Positions 26,016 to 34,193 of a DNA stretch of 64,000 nt are shown piece by piece (position 1 is the stretch's first letter; each line of letters starts with the position of its first letter). The translations under genes and the position numbers were made by a program. Origin of the DNA: Streptomyces sp. NBC_00370 (GTDB lineage: Bacteria; Actinomycetota; Actinomycetes; Streptomycetales; Streptomycetaceae); NCBI RefSeq assembly GCF_036084755.1, contig NZ_CP107968.1:1364001-1428000 (forward strand), given 5' to 3'. Under the pieces are notes generated by a model. The model was given only the letters and a program-made list of their open reading frames with translations, made no database searches and was not told the DNA's origin.

Positions 26016-26798
26016 TCAGGCGACCCCGGCGTTGAGGAAGATCCCGCCGTCGACCACAAGCGTCTGTCCGGTGATCCAGTCGGACTGGTCCGAGGTGAGG
26101 AAGGCGGCGGCGCCGCCGATGTCCTCCGGCACCCCGAGCCTGCCCAGCGGGTACGCGGCGGCGGCCTCGGCCTCCCGGCCCTCGTACAGCGCCTGGGCGA
26201 ACTTGGTCTTGACCACGGCGGGCGCGATGGCGTTCACCCGTACACCGGGGGCGAACTCGTGCGCCAGCTGGAGCGTCAGATTGACCATGGCGGCCTTGCT
26301 CATGCCGTAGGCGCCGATGAACGGGGAAGCCGAAACCCCGGCCACGGACGCGATGTTGACGATCGCGCCGCCGTTCTCCTTCTGCCAGGCCTTCCAGGTC
26401 AGCTGCGCGAAGCCGAGCGCCGAGACGACGTTGATCTCGAAGACCTTCCGGGCCACGTTGAGATCGAGTTCGGCCATCGGCCCGAAGACCGGGTTGGTTC
26501 CCGCGTTGTTGACGAGGAAGTCGACGCGGCCGAAGGCCTCCATCGTGCGCTCGACGGCGATCGCCTGGTGTGCCTCGTCGTGCGCCTTGCCCGCGACACC
26601 GATGACCCGGTCGGAGCCGAGCCGTTCGACGGCTTCCTTGAGCGCGTCCTCGTTGCGCCCGGTGATGCACACCCGGTCCCCCCGGGCGACGAGCGCCTCG
26701 GCGACCCCGTACCCGATGCCGCGGCTGGCGCCGGTGATCAGGGCGGCCTTTCCGCTCTCCGGCGCGCGGCCCTGTGTCTGCTCTGCCATGTCCGTCAT
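26016..26798 (-). CDS. short-chain dehydrogenase/reductase (SDR), FabG-like
   Basis: NAD(P)-dependent oxidoreductase, 260 residues. The cofactor motif TGASRGIG lies at 22-29, NNAG near residue 100, and the catalytic Ser/Tyr/Lys in SVAGVSASPFIGAYGMSK. The C-terminal VDGG is present. I take ATG 26798; ATG 26789 is an equally possible start. It follows the second SDR gene by 8 bases, so they form one operon. Substrate unknown: an acyl thioester or alcohol is plausible. Confidence 0.88.
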   Translation of the reverse strand: MTDMAEQTQGRAPESGKAALITGASRGIGYGVAEALVARGDRVCITGRNEDALKEAVERLGSDRVIGVAGKAHDEAHQAIAVERTMEAFGRVDFLVNNAGTNPVFGPMAELDLNVARKVFEINVVSALGFAQLTWKAWQKENGGAIVNIASVAGVSASPFIGAYGMSKAAMVNLTLQLAHEFAPGVRVNAIAPAVVKTKFAQALYEGREAEAAAAYPLGRLGVPEDIGGAAAFLTSDQSDWITGQTLVVDGGIFLNAGVA

Positions 26799-26806
26799 CC
26801 CCTGCG

Positions 26807-27568
26807 TCAGTTGAGCGGTCCGCCGGCGACGTACATGACCTGTCCTGAGACGAAGCCCGCGTCGTCGGAGGCGAAGAAGGCGATGGCGTTGGCGACGTCC
26901 TCGGGCCTGCCGACGCGCTGGACCGGGATCTGGCTGGCCGCGGCGGTCTGGAAGTCCTCGAAGCCCATGCCGACGCGCTCGGCGGTGGCCGCCGTCATGT
27001 CGGTGACGATGAAGCCGGGTGCGACCGCGTTCGCCGTGATGCCGAACTTGCCGAGTTCCTTGGCGAGGGTCTTGGTGAAGCCCTGCAGACCGGCCTTGAC
27101 CGACGCGTAGTTGGCCTGGCCCCTGTTGCCGAGCGCGGAGCTGGAGGACAGGCTGACGATCCGGCCGAAGCCCGCGTCCACCATGTGCTTCTGGCATGCC
27201 TTCGCCATCAGGAAGGCGCCCTTGAGGTGCACGCCCACCACGGTGTCCCAGTCGGACTCGGTCATCTTGAAGAGCAGGTTGTCACGGAGTACACCCGCGT
27301 TGTTGACGAGGATGGTCGGAGCGCCGAGCTCGGCGGCGACGCGCGCGACGGCGGCCTCCACCTGGGCACTGTCGGAGACGTCGCAGCCGACGGCGAGCGC
27401 CGTGCCGCCGTCCGCCGTGATCTTCCCGACGGTCTCGGCGCACGCCGCCTCGTCGAGGTCGAGTACGGCGACGGCGCGGCCCTCGGCCGCGAGCCGCACC
27501 GCGGTCGCCGCGCCAATGCCGCGCGCCGCCCCGGTCACGACGGCGACACGCTGCTCGGTGGTGGACAT
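26807..27568 (-). CDS. 3-oxoacyl-ACP reductase-like SDR (FabG family)
   Basis: A 253-residue SDR close to the FabG pattern: TGAARGIG (12-19), NNAGVLRDNLLFKM, catalytic Ser in SLSSSSALGNRGQANYASVKAG and the C-terminal YVAGGPLN. FabG-type enzymes reduce 3-oxoacyl thioesters; this paralogue is paired with another SDR rather than with fatty-acid synthase genes, so it probably serves a degradative or modifying pathway. ATG 27568 follows GAGGAG. A palindromic site lies about 40-55 bases upstream. Confidence 0.88.
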   Translation of the reverse strand: MSTTEQRVAVVTGAARGIGAATAVRLAAEGRAVAVLDLDEAACAETVGKITADGGTALAVGCDVSDSAQVEAAVARVAAELGAPTILVNNAGVLRDNLLFKMTESDWDTVVGVHLKGAFLMAKACQKHMVDAGFGRIVSLSSSSALGNRGQANYASVKAGLQGFTKTLAKELGKFGITANAVAPGFIVTDMTAATAERVGMGFEDFQTAAASQIPVQRVGRPEDVANAIAFFASDDAGFVSGQVMYVAGGPLN

Positions 27569-27608
27569 CCCTGATCTCCTCGTCCTAGGCTGCCGCGGCG
27601 CTCGACAC

Positions 27609-27622
27609 TGAGCAACCGCTTA
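27609..27622. promoter_or_regulatory. candidate TetR-type operator before the SDR operon
   Basis: TGAGCAACCGCTTA has arms TGAGC/GCTTA around AACC and reads TAAGCGGTTGCTCA on the coding (minus) strand. AAGC-N4-GCTY palindromes are a usual form of site for TetR regulators of acyl-CoA and alcohol metabolism in actinomycetes. It is 41-54 bases upstream of the first SDR start. The rest of 27569-27757 shows nothing else clear. Confidence 0.35.
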
Positions 27623-27757
27623 GTAGGTTCAGCAGACAGACGCTAGAAGCCCTGGCACCCGGTGTCAACGGCCCACGGCACCGGCGGGGTGATGAGCAGC
27701 CGAAGTCACACCGTCGGACCCGGCGGACCGGCGACGCCGACGGTGCCGCCCGGCGGG

Positions 27758-28141
27758 TCAGCGGACCAGCAGGTCCAGCAGCCGGTCCGCCTCGGCCTTC
27801 GGGTCGGCCGTGAGTCCCGTGTGCACCGGGCCCGGCTGTACGACGGTCGAGCGCGGCGCGATCAGCCAGCGGAACCGCCGCCCCGGGTCGTCGCCGCCCG
27901 CCTGCCCCGCGGCCTCGCCCCCGTCGCAGATGCCCTCGACGGCCCGCAGCGCGGCCCTGATCCCCACCACGTCGGCCTGCGGGTCGAGGCAGCGCAGCTT
28001 GGTCTCGTCGAGATGGGTCCTGGCCGCGACGTAGGAGGTGGCGCGGCAGTACACCAGGACGCCGGCGTTGAAGAACTCACCGCGCTCCACGCGCGGCACG
28101 ACGCGCAGCAGCGCGTATTCGTAGACGTCGCGCGTGGTCAC
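27758..28141 (-). CDS. DUF3037 family protein
   Basis: A 127-residue protein with the DUF3037 pattern: YEYALLRVVPRVERGEFFNAGVLVYC at the start, then LDPQADVVGIRAALRAVEGICDGG and FRWLIAPRSTVVQPGPVHTGL. Function is unknown. GTG 28141 overlaps the stop of the HipA-like kinase gene (GTGA), so the two are translationally coupled; this pairing is known from other actinomycete genomes. The context suggests a substrate, inhibitor or partner of the kinase-like protein. Confidence 0.85.
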   Translation of the reverse strand: MTTRDVYEYALLRVVPRVERGEFFNAGVLVYCRATSYVAARTHLDETKLRCLDPQADVVGIRAALRAVEGICDGGEAAGQAGGDDPGRRFRWLIAPRSTVVQPGPVHTGLTADPKAEADRLLDLLVR

Positions 28142-28953
28142 TTGGCACCGTCCTGACCGGTGAGCCAGCCCGGCGCCCTGGACGGGCGCGGTGCGGTGGG
28201 CGCTTCGAGGACGATCCGCTCGTGGATCGTCCCGGCCCGCGCGAGCAGCGGTGCCACATAGGCGGCGCGCAGCTCGCCGGTCGCCGCGAACCCCGGCTCG
28301 TCGACCAGCCATTCGTCCGGCACTTGCGCGACGACGTCGGTCAGCAGCTCCTCGGTGACCAGCGGGGCGAGTTCAGCCGCCGCCGAGGCGATGTCGGGCC
28401 GGAAGGGCGCGAGCGCGTGGTCGGAGGCGTTGTACGGCTTGGCGGCGGACGCGGCGGCGGTGGGCCAGTTGTGGTGCCAGATCATCGTCGCGCCGTGGTC
28501 GATCAGCCACAGATCGCCGTGCCACACCAGCATGTTGGGGTTACGCCAGGACCGGTCGACGTTGTTGATCAGCGCGTCGAACCAGACGATCCGCCCCGCC
28601 TCGGCCGCCGCGACCTCGTAGGCGAGCGGGTCGAACCCGATGGAGCCGGGCAGGAAGTCCATGCCGAGGTTGAGCCCGCCGCTCGCCTTCAACAGCTCCT
28701 GGACCTCCTGGTCGGGCTCGGAGAGCCCGATGACCGGGTCCAGATGAAGCGTGACAAGATCCGGCACCCGCAGCCCGAGCCGCCGCCCCAGCTCCCCGCA
28801 GATGACCTCGGCGACCAGCGTCTTGCGCCCCTGCCCGGCCCCGGTGAACTTCATGACGTACGTGCCGAGATCGTCCCCCTCGACGATCCCGGGCAGCGAA
28901 CCGCCCTCCCGCAAGGGGGTCACATAGCGGGTCGCGACGACCTCTTTCAGCAT
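28138..28953 (-). CDS. HipA-like kinase-fold protein
   Basis: A 271-residue protein of the short HipA-like type. The N-lobe has TYVMKFTGAGQGRKTLVAEV with a candidate ATP-binding Lys; the catalytic loop reads NNVDRSWRNPNM and the metal-binding motif LWLIDHG, so the kinase residues appear intact. Unlike HipA toxins it has no HipB-type antitoxin gene beside it; it is instead fused in operon to DUF3037. Phosphorylation of a protein or small molecule is plausible but unproven. ATG 28953 has only a close GGGAGA upstream. Confidence 0.8.
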   Translation of the reverse strand: MLKEVVATRYVTPLREGGSLPGIVEGDDLGTYVMKFTGAGQGRKTLVAEVICGELGRRLGLRVPDLVTLHLDPVIGLSEPDQEVQELLKASGGLNLGMDFLPGSIGFDPLAYEVAAAEAGRIVWFDALINNVDRSWRNPNMLVWHGDLWLIDHGATMIWHHNWPTAAASAAKPYNASDHALAPFRPDIASAAAELAPLVTEELLTDVVAQVPDEWLVDEPGFAATGELRAAYVAPLLARAGTIHERIVLEAPTAPRPSRAPGWLTGQDGAK

Positions 28954-29004
28954 TCTCCCGAGCCACCCGTTCTCTTCAACCGCGCGATGCCGGCCTCAGG
29001 CATG

Positions 29005-29018
29005 AAGTGACCATGGTA
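29005..29018. promoter_or_regulatory. imperfect 14-base palindrome before the HipA-like gene
   Basis: GTGACCATGGTAAC differs from a perfect palindrome at one position in each arm. It lies 52-65 bases upstream of the HipA-like gene and just beyond the end of the reductase gene, so it could be an operator for the HipA-like/DUF3037 pair. Confidence 0.25.
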
Positions 29019-29061
29019 ACCGAGGGTGATCGCGGCCGAGGAACCGGCGAGGTGTGACGGG

Positions 29062-30264
29062 TCAGGCCACGGCATGCGGCCAGGGCGCGCCCTCGGCGAC
29101 GAGCCGGCGGTAAGTACGGGCGGCGCGTGCCATGTTGATCGCCACCACGCCCCGGACGCTGTCCGCTGTGCCGTACAGCGCGACGAGCGCCCTGTCGGCG
29201 ACGCTGCCCTCCACGATGCGTACGTGCTCGGCGCCGCGGGTCATGCCGTACATCTGGATCTTGAGGTCGTACTGGTCGGACCAGATGTACGGAACGGTGC
29301 TGAAGTCGGTGGCCGCCTCGCCCGCCAGGATGTTGCGGGCCACGGCCAGCCCCTGTTCCGCGGCGTTGGTACGGTGCTCGACACGGCGCCGCAGTCCCGT
29401 CACCGGGTCCGGCCAGGAGGCCACGTCGCCCGCCGCCCAGATCCCGGTCGCCGCGCTGAGGCGGGTGTCGCACTCGACACCGTTGCCGAGCGGGAGTCCG
29501 CTGTCCCGCAGCCACTCGGTGTTGGGCAGGGTGCCGATCCCCACCAGGACCACATCGGCGGCGACGGTCCTGCCGTCGGAGAGCTCGACGCCGGTGGCGG
29601 CCCCGTCCCGCGTGGTGACCGCCTTGACGCTCACCCCCGTTTCGACCCGCACACCGTGGCCGATGTGGGTACGGGTGAGCAGCGCGCCCAGTTCGGCGCC
29701 GAGAACGTCGGAGAGCGGCTGGGGGATGTCGCTGATCAGCGTGACGTCGCTGCCCGCCTCGCTCGCCACAGCCGCTGCCTCTGCGCCGATGAATCCGGCG
29801 CCGACGACGGCGAGGCGCGCGCCGGGACGCAACGAGGTGCGCAGTGCGAGCGCGTCGTCCATGGTGCGCAGTGTGTGGACCCCGGACACCCCGTCGGTGC
29901 CGGGAAGCCGGCGCGCGCGTACGCCGGTCGCGATCACCAGGGCGTGGTAGCCGAGGCCGGTGCCGTCGCTCAGTCTCACCTCGCGGCGGCCGACGTCCAG
30001 GGCGCACGCCCGTACCCCCAGGCGCAGATCGAGCCCGAGGCCGGTGAGATGGTCGGCGCTGCGCAGATGCAGACGCTCGGATTCCCAGGCTCCGGCGAGG
30101 AGTTGCTTGGACAGGGGCGGCCGGTCGTACGGCGGGTGGAGTTCGTCGCCGACGAGAGTGAGGGAGCCGGTGAAACCCCCGCGGCGCAGCGCTTCGGCCG
30201 TACCGAGTCCGGCGGCCGACGCGCCCACGACGACGACTCGTTCAGGGTGTTCCGGGTGGCTCAT
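29062..30264 (-). CDS. FAD-dependent ferredoxin reductase
   Basis: NAD(P)H:ferredoxin oxidoreductase of the rubredoxin/putidaredoxin-reductase type, 400 residues. The FAD motif VVVGASAAGLGTAEALRRGG opens the protein, the NAD-binding motif LAVVGAGFIGAEAA lies near residue 145, and GIWAAGDVASW near 275 completes FAD binding. ATG 30264 has AGGAC just upstream. It is the third gene after ferredoxin and P450 in the same direction, so it most likely supplies their electrons. Confidence 0.88.
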   Translation of the reverse strand: MSHPEHPERVVVVGASAAGLGTAEALRRGGFTGSLTLVGDELHPPYDRPPLSKQLLAGAWESERLHLRSADHLTGLGLDLRLGVRACALDVGRREVRLSDGTGLGYHALVIATGVRARRLPGTDGVSGVHTLRTMDDALALRTSLRPGARLAVVGAGFIGAEAAAVASEAGSDVTLISDIPQPLSDVLGAELGALLTRTHIGHGVRVETGVSVKAVTTRDGAATGVELSDGRTVAADVVLVGIGTLPNTEWLRDSGLPLGNGVECDTRLSAATGIWAAGDVASWPDPVTGLRRRVEHRTNAAEQGLAVARNILAGEAATDFSTVPYIWSDQYDLKIQMYGMTRGAEHVRIVEGSVADRALVALYGTADSVRGVVAINMARAARTYRRLVAEGAPWPHAVA

Positions 30265-30319
30265 GGTGTCCTGTCCGGCGTTGTGGTGGAAGCGGCGTTG
30301 TGGTGCGGGAGACGGGTCC

Positions 30320-30347
30320 GGGGCGCCGGGGACGGGTCCGGCGCCCC
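30320..30347 (-). terminator. hairpin between P450 and reductase genes
   Basis: GGGGCGCCGG and CCGGCGCCCC form a perfect 10-base stem with an 8-base loop, in the 122-base gap between the P450 end and the reductase start. GACGGGTCCGG occurs twice here. It may attenuate read-through so that less reductase than P450 is made, or mark the end of the ferredoxin/P450 unit. Confidence 0.45.
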
Positions 30348-30386
30348 GTACCGTTCCGCCGGGGGCCGACGGGCGGGCTGCACGGG

Positions 30387-31619
30387 CTACCAGGCTACGG
30401 GCAGCCCGTGGACGCCGTAGACGAGCATGTCGTCCTTGAACCTGATGTCCTCGTCGGGGACCGTGGTGTGCAGCTTCGGGAAGCGCTTGAGCAGTGCCGG
30501 GTAGGCGAGTTGGAGCTCCATCCGCGCCAGGTTCTGGCCGAGGCACTGGTGGGTGCCGTGCCCGAAGGCCATGTGCCGCCGCACGCCGGGCCGGTCGATG
30601 TCCAGGCGGTCCGCCTCGGCGAACGCCTCCGGGTCGCGGTTGGCCGAGTCGTTCACCAGGATGACGCCCTCACCCGCCCGTACGAGGGTGCCCGCGACGT
30701 CGACGTCCTCGATCGCGACGCGGCGACGGCCGGTGTGGACGATGGTGAGGTAGCGCAGCAACTCCTCGACGGCGCCCGCGATCCGGGCGGGGTCGTCGGA
30801 GTCGCGTACGGCGGCGAGCTGTTCCGGGTTGTGCAGCAGGGCCAGGGTGCCGAGGGCCGTCATGTTCGCCGTGGTCTCATGACCGGCGATGAGCAACAGG
30901 ATGGCGTTCTGGACGAGTTGGTCCTTGGTGAGCTCACCGGTACGCACCCGCTCCTTGATCAGCGTACTGAGCAGGTCGTCGGCCGGGGTCTTCTCCTTGG
31001 TGTCGATGAGATCGCCGAGGTAGGCGCTGAGTTCGTCGTTGGCCGCCAGCACCTCTTCGGCGGTGGCGTGCAGCCTGATGAGCCGGCGGGCCGTGCGCTG
31101 GAAGATGCCGCGGTCCCCGGACGGCACTCCGAGCAGTTCGCTGATGACCAGGGAGGGCATCGGCAGCGCGAAGTCCTCGACCAGGTCGGCCGGCGGGCCC
31201 GCCGCCTCCATGTCGTCCAGCAGCCCTTCGATGATCTGCTGGAGCCTGGGCACCATCGCCGCCACGCGCTTGACGGAGAAGTGCGCGGTGAACATGCGGC
31301 GGACCTGGTTGTGTTCGGGATCGTCCTTGACGATGAAGGGCAGTTCGGCCGACTCGCGCCTGACCTTGATGCCCGCGCTCTGCGAGGGGTGTCCCGGCCG
31401 GGTCGAGTCGGCGCTGAAGCGGGGGTCGGAGAGGATGGCCCGCTGGTCCGCGTACCGGGTGACCAGCCAGGCGATCTGTCCGTTCCAGATCCGTACGGGG
31501 GTGACGGGCTCGGCCTCACGCAGCGCGGCGTACTGCGGCGGCGGGTCGAAGGGGCAGCCGGTGGCACGGGCGAAGGGGAAGTCGGGAACGGTGGTGCCGG
31601 GGATGGCCGTCTCGGTCAT
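30387..31619 (-). CDS. cytochrome P450, CYP105-like
   Basis: Soluble bacterial P450 mono-oxygenase, 410 residues. All hallmarks are present: oxygen-binding AGHETT in helix I (245-250), ExxR in EELLR (286-289), and the haem loop FGHGTHQCLG with the thiolate Cys at 359. The overall pattern (FSADSTRPGHP, VKDDPEHNQVRRMFTAHFSVKR) is like the CYP105 group that hydroxylates xenobiotics and macrolides. The ferredoxin gene precedes it and a reductase gene follows, forming a complete class I system. It could tailor the polyketide encoded further right or detoxify foreign compounds; the MarR regulator alongside fits the second idea. Confidence 0.92.
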   Translation of the reverse strand: MTETAIPGTTVPDFPFARATGCPFDPPPQYAALREAEPVTPVRIWNGQIAWLVTRYADQRAILSDPRFSADSTRPGHPSQSAGIKVRRESAELPFIVKDDPEHNQVRRMFTAHFSVKRVAAMVPRLQQIIEGLLDDMEAAGPPADLVEDFALPMPSLVISELLGVPSGDRGIFQRTARRLIRLHATAEEVLAANDELSAYLGDLIDTKEKTPADDLLSTLIKERVRTGELTKDQLVQNAILLLIAGHETTANMTALGTLALLHNPEQLAAVRDSDDPARIAGAVEELLRYLTIVHTGRRRVAIEDVDVAGTLVRAGEGVILVNDSANRDPEAFAEADRLDIDRPGVRRHMAFGHGTHQCLGQNLARMELQLAYPALLKRFPKLHTTVPDEDIRFKDDMLVYGVHGLPVAW

Positions 31620-31685
31620 GACGCGTACTCCAGACAGAGGTGGGGGTGTGCCGTTGAGTGGTGCGCTCAGCCGTTCCGAACCGGA

Positions 31686-31880
31686 TCAGGTGTGGACCTC
31701 GATGGCGGCCGCGGGACACAGGGCCGCCGCCTCGCGGGCCCGGTCCAGTGCACCGGCCTCGGGAGCGGCGTCGAGCAGGACCACGACGCCGTCCTCGTCC
31801 CGCTGGTCGAAGAGGTCGTCAGCCGCCAGTACGCACTGACCTGCGGCGCAGCACTTGTCTTCGTCGATTTCGATACGCAT
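31686..31880 (-). CDS. 3Fe-4S ferredoxin
   Basis: A 64-residue electron carrier. Cys 10, Cys 16 and Cys 55 (in LCPAAAI) are placed as in 3Fe-4S ferredoxins of Streptomyces P450 systems; Cys 11 is an extra Cys next to the first. The protein is acidic, as expected. I chose ATG 31880 because GGAG lies eight bases upstream; ATG 31892 would add four residues. It precedes the P450 gene by 66 bases and should be its redox partner. Confidence 0.9.
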   Translation of the reverse strand: MRIEIDEDKCCAAGQCVLAADDLFDQRDEDGVVVLLDAAPEAGALDRAREAAALCPAAAIEVHT

Positions 31881-31920
31881 ACGGAGCTCCATGTGCGACT
31901 CGTGGGGGTATCGCCAAGAG

Positions 31921-31930
31921 GTTACGTAAC
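31921..31930. promoter_or_regulatory. GTTACGTAAC palindrome in the ferredoxin/MarR divergent promoter region
   Basis: A perfect 10-base palindrome GTTACGTAAC is followed directly by ACTTAAGT (31929-31936), itself palindromic, and TACGTGA. This AT-rich cluster lies between divergent MarR and ferredoxin genes and is the most likely MarR-family operator controlling both. Confidence 0.5.
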
Positions 31931-32031
31931 TTAAGTACGTGATACATCCTGCGAAAGTGCGGTGCAACAGGGCCGTGAGTTTCCTGGCCGCGATTGGCTG
32001 AAACCGTGTGCAGGTTCGGCATGATGCACGC

Positions 32032-32508
32032 GTGGAGAGAACCCCTGGATCACGGGCCGGCAGCATCGCCGAGTTGCGCTCGGTGTTGAGCGCGCTCGCC
32101 TACAGCCTGACGCGAACGCGTGCCCACGATCGGCTGGTTGCCATGGCGGGCATGCCCGTCGACCGGCCGGGGCTCGCGCTGCTGCGGGTCCTGGTGACGG
32201 AGGGACAGCCGCTGCGGGTCGGTGAACTCGCCGACCGGCTGGACGTCCGCCATCCCCATGTGACCCGCCAGGTCAAGGAGTTGGAGGCGCAGGGGCTGGT
32301 GGAACCGGTGCTGGAGACGGGCGACCGACGGGTGCGGCGGGTGGTGCCCACGCGGCGGGGCAGGGACACCCTGCTGCGGTTCGACAGCGCCTTCCAGCGG
32401 CTGCTAGAGGAGAGCTTCGCGGATGTGCCGGCCGAGGAGATCGACGCGGCGGCCAACGTACTCCGCCGGATCACCGGCCACCGCGAGCGGAGCGACCCGG
32501 ACGGCTGA
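32032..32508 (+). CDS. MarR family transcriptional regulator
   Basis: Winged-helix regulator, 158 residues. The central part LRVGELADRLDVRHPHVTRQVKELEAQGLVEPVLETGDRRVRRVVPTRRG shows the MarR helix-turn-helix and the D-R wing. It probably represses the divergent ferredoxin-P450-reductase operon and senses a small hydrophobic molecule. GTG 32032 is preferred; GTG 32008 is also in frame and neither has a good ribosome site. Confidence 0.85.
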   Translation: MERTPGSRAGSIAELRSVLSALAYSLTRTRAHDRLVAMAGMPVDRPGLALLRVLVTEGQPLRVGELADRLDVRHPHVTRQVKELEAQGLVEPVLETGDRRVRRVVPTRRGRDTLLRFDSAFQRLLEESFADVPAEEIDAAANVLRRITGHRERSDPDG

Positions 32509-32519
32509 GGCGCGGACGG

Positions 32520-32883
32520 TCATCCGTAGGAGAGGTCGGAGCAGAGGTTGTGGTCGGCGGAGCGCGCCTGGCCGGACACGCTGCTCGGCAGGGCGGTGGG
32601 CGCCGTAGGCGACGGTCGCCAGGGCGAGCGGCCCGCCCATGGCGGCGCCGACGCCGATGTTCTTGGCTTCCTCCGTACCGCCGGTGGTCACGGCCACCAG
32701 CGTCACCACGGACTCGGGCAGCGCGGTGCCGAAAGCCGCCAGGATCGTGCCGACCGCCATCTTCCCCACGTTGAGGCGTTGACCGAGCCATTCGACGACG
32801 TTGACGAACCACTCGCACGAGAGATAGATCGCCACCGCACACACGATCAGCAAAGGGTTCCGGCGTTCGACCTCGGCCCCAGC
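32520..32883 (-). pseudogene. remnant of a sodium/calcium exchanger (CaCA family) gene
   Basis: About 94 codons (32602-32883, minus) read as AEVERRNPLLIVCAVAIYLS, then CEWFVNVVEWLGQRL, GTILAAFGTALPESVVTLVAV and GVGAAMGGPLALATVAYG, a clear first half-domain of a sodium/calcium exchanger with the alpha-repeat. A stop at 32896-32898 precedes it with no start codon, and after AYG the frame dissolves. A +1 frame continues to a TGA at 32520 (ending SADHNLCSDLSYG), possibly from a later part of the gene. The rest of an expected protein of about 350 residues is missing. Confidence 0.7.
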
Positions 32884-32996
32884 GACGCGCGTACGTCATC
32901 GACAAGGAACCGAAGGTCTCGCCCGCCCGGCAGTACACAGGTCCGGTCCCCCTCCGTCGGGTCGCTTTCACGGCTTTGGCGGACAAGAATGGACAA

Positions 32997-34136
32997 ATGG
33001 ATCTCCGGTGGATGGGCGACCTTCCGGGCCGCACCGCAGGACGACTGCTCGTCCTTCCTGCCGTCCTGATCATCGCGATCACCACTGCCGCGATCGTGTC
33101 GCCGAGCGACGTCCACCTCAGTCCGCTGCTCGTCATCGCCCCGGCGCTGGCCGCCTCCTTCGCCGGACCGGGGCGCACCGCCGTCATCGGCGCGGCCGCG
33201 GTCGGGGCACAGGCCCTGATCGCGGCGCTGAACGGCGGAGTGGGCAGTGCGAACCACGTGTGGCAGTTCATCGCGGTGGTGGTGCTGTCGGCGCTGGTGA
33301 TCTTCTTCTGCTATCTGCGCGAGGCGCACAGCCGGCAGCTGAGCCGGGTGCGCATCGTCGCCGAGACCGCGCAGCGCGTGCTCCTGCGACCACCCCCCGC
33401 ACAGCTCGGCCCGCTGCGGGTGGCCTGGCGGTACCAGACGGCCGACACCGACGCCCAGCTCGGCGGCGACCTGTTCGCCGTCGTCAGGAACGGCGGTAAC
33501 CGCAGCCGGGTCGTCATCGGCGACGTGCGCGGGAAGGGACTGGACGCCATCGGCGAGGCGGCCGTCGTTCTGGGAGCGTTCCGCGAGGGCGCGCGGCACT
33601 GCGAAACCCTCCCTCAGCTGGTGCGGGCCATGGAGGAAAGCGTCAGCGCCGACAGCGAAGAGGCCGGCGACACCCAGCAGGACCCCGGCGAACACTTCGT
33701 CACCGCTCTCGTCCTCGATCTGCCCGACAGAGCCGGACACGGCGCCATGATCAACTGCGGCCATCCGCCGCCCCTGCTGCTGCGCGACGGCCGGGTCACC
33801 CTCCTGGAGTCCAGCGACCCGGCTCCCCCGCTGGGCCTCGGCCGGCTGAGCGCCGCCGGCCTGCACAGAGACACCTTCACCTTCACCGACGGCGACACGC
33901 TCCTGCTCTACACCGACGGCGTGATCGAAGCACGCTCACCGCAAGGGGCCTTCTACCCGCTCGCCGAACGGGCCGCGACCTTCCCGGCGGCAGGTCCGGA
34001 GGACCTCCTGCGGCGCCTCGTTCACGACATCACCCTGCACACCGGCGGCCGGCTCACCGACGACGTGGCCGTACTGGCCGTCGAACGCGCCCCGGCACCG
34101 GCCGGCACCGTGACGGCCGACCCGCGCCTCACCTGA
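32997..34136 (+). CDS. membrane-bound PP2C-type (SpoIIE-like) serine phosphatase
   Basis: A 379-residue regulator. About four transmembrane segments (residues 20-110) precede a SpoIIE-type phosphatase domain starting near VAWRYQTADTDAQLGGDLFAVV, with the metal Asp residues in GGDLF and IGDVRGKG, then GHPPPLLLRDG, LLLYTDGVIEAR and DDVAVLAVER. Such enzymes dephosphorylate anti-sigma antagonists, but no anti-sigma or antagonist gene is adjacent. I use ATG 32997; TTG 32976 is also in frame. Confidence 0.88.
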   Translation: MDLRWMGDLPGRTAGRLLVLPAVLIIAITTAAIVSPSDVHLSPLLVIAPALAASFAGPGRTAVIGAAAVGAQALIAALNGGVGSANHVWQFIAVVVLSALVIFFCYLREAHSRQLSRVRIVAETAQRVLLRPPPAQLGPLRVAWRYQTADTDAQLGGDLFAVVRNGGNRSRVVIGDVRGKGLDAIGEAAVVLGAFREGARHCETLPQLVRAMEESVSADSEEAGDTQQDPGEHFVTALVLDLPDRAGHGAMINCGHPPPLLLRDGRVTLLESSDPAPPLGLGRLSAAGLHRDTFTFTDGDTLLLYTDGVIEARSPQGAFYPLAERAATFPAAGPEDLLRRLVHDITLHTGGRLTDDVAVLAVERAPAPAGTVTADPRLT

Positions 34137-34171
34137 CTCCGGCCGCCCGGCCGGCCGCCGAACCGTACCGA

Positions 34172-34193
34172 CCCGCCGGGACTTACCGGCGGG
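34172..34193. terminator. bidirectional hairpin between convergent genes
   Basis: CCCGCCGG and CCGGCGGG form a perfect 8-base stem with a six-base loop between the phosphatase gene end and the ABC permease end, and it includes the permease stop codon. It can serve both converging transcripts. Confidence 0.55.

Noticed and set aside
27758..28953. Calling the DUF3037/HipA-like pair a HipBA toxin-antitoxin system
   Set aside because: There is no HTH antitoxin gene, and the HipA-like protein is of the short type without the usual N-terminal subdomain. I keep the neutral family names.
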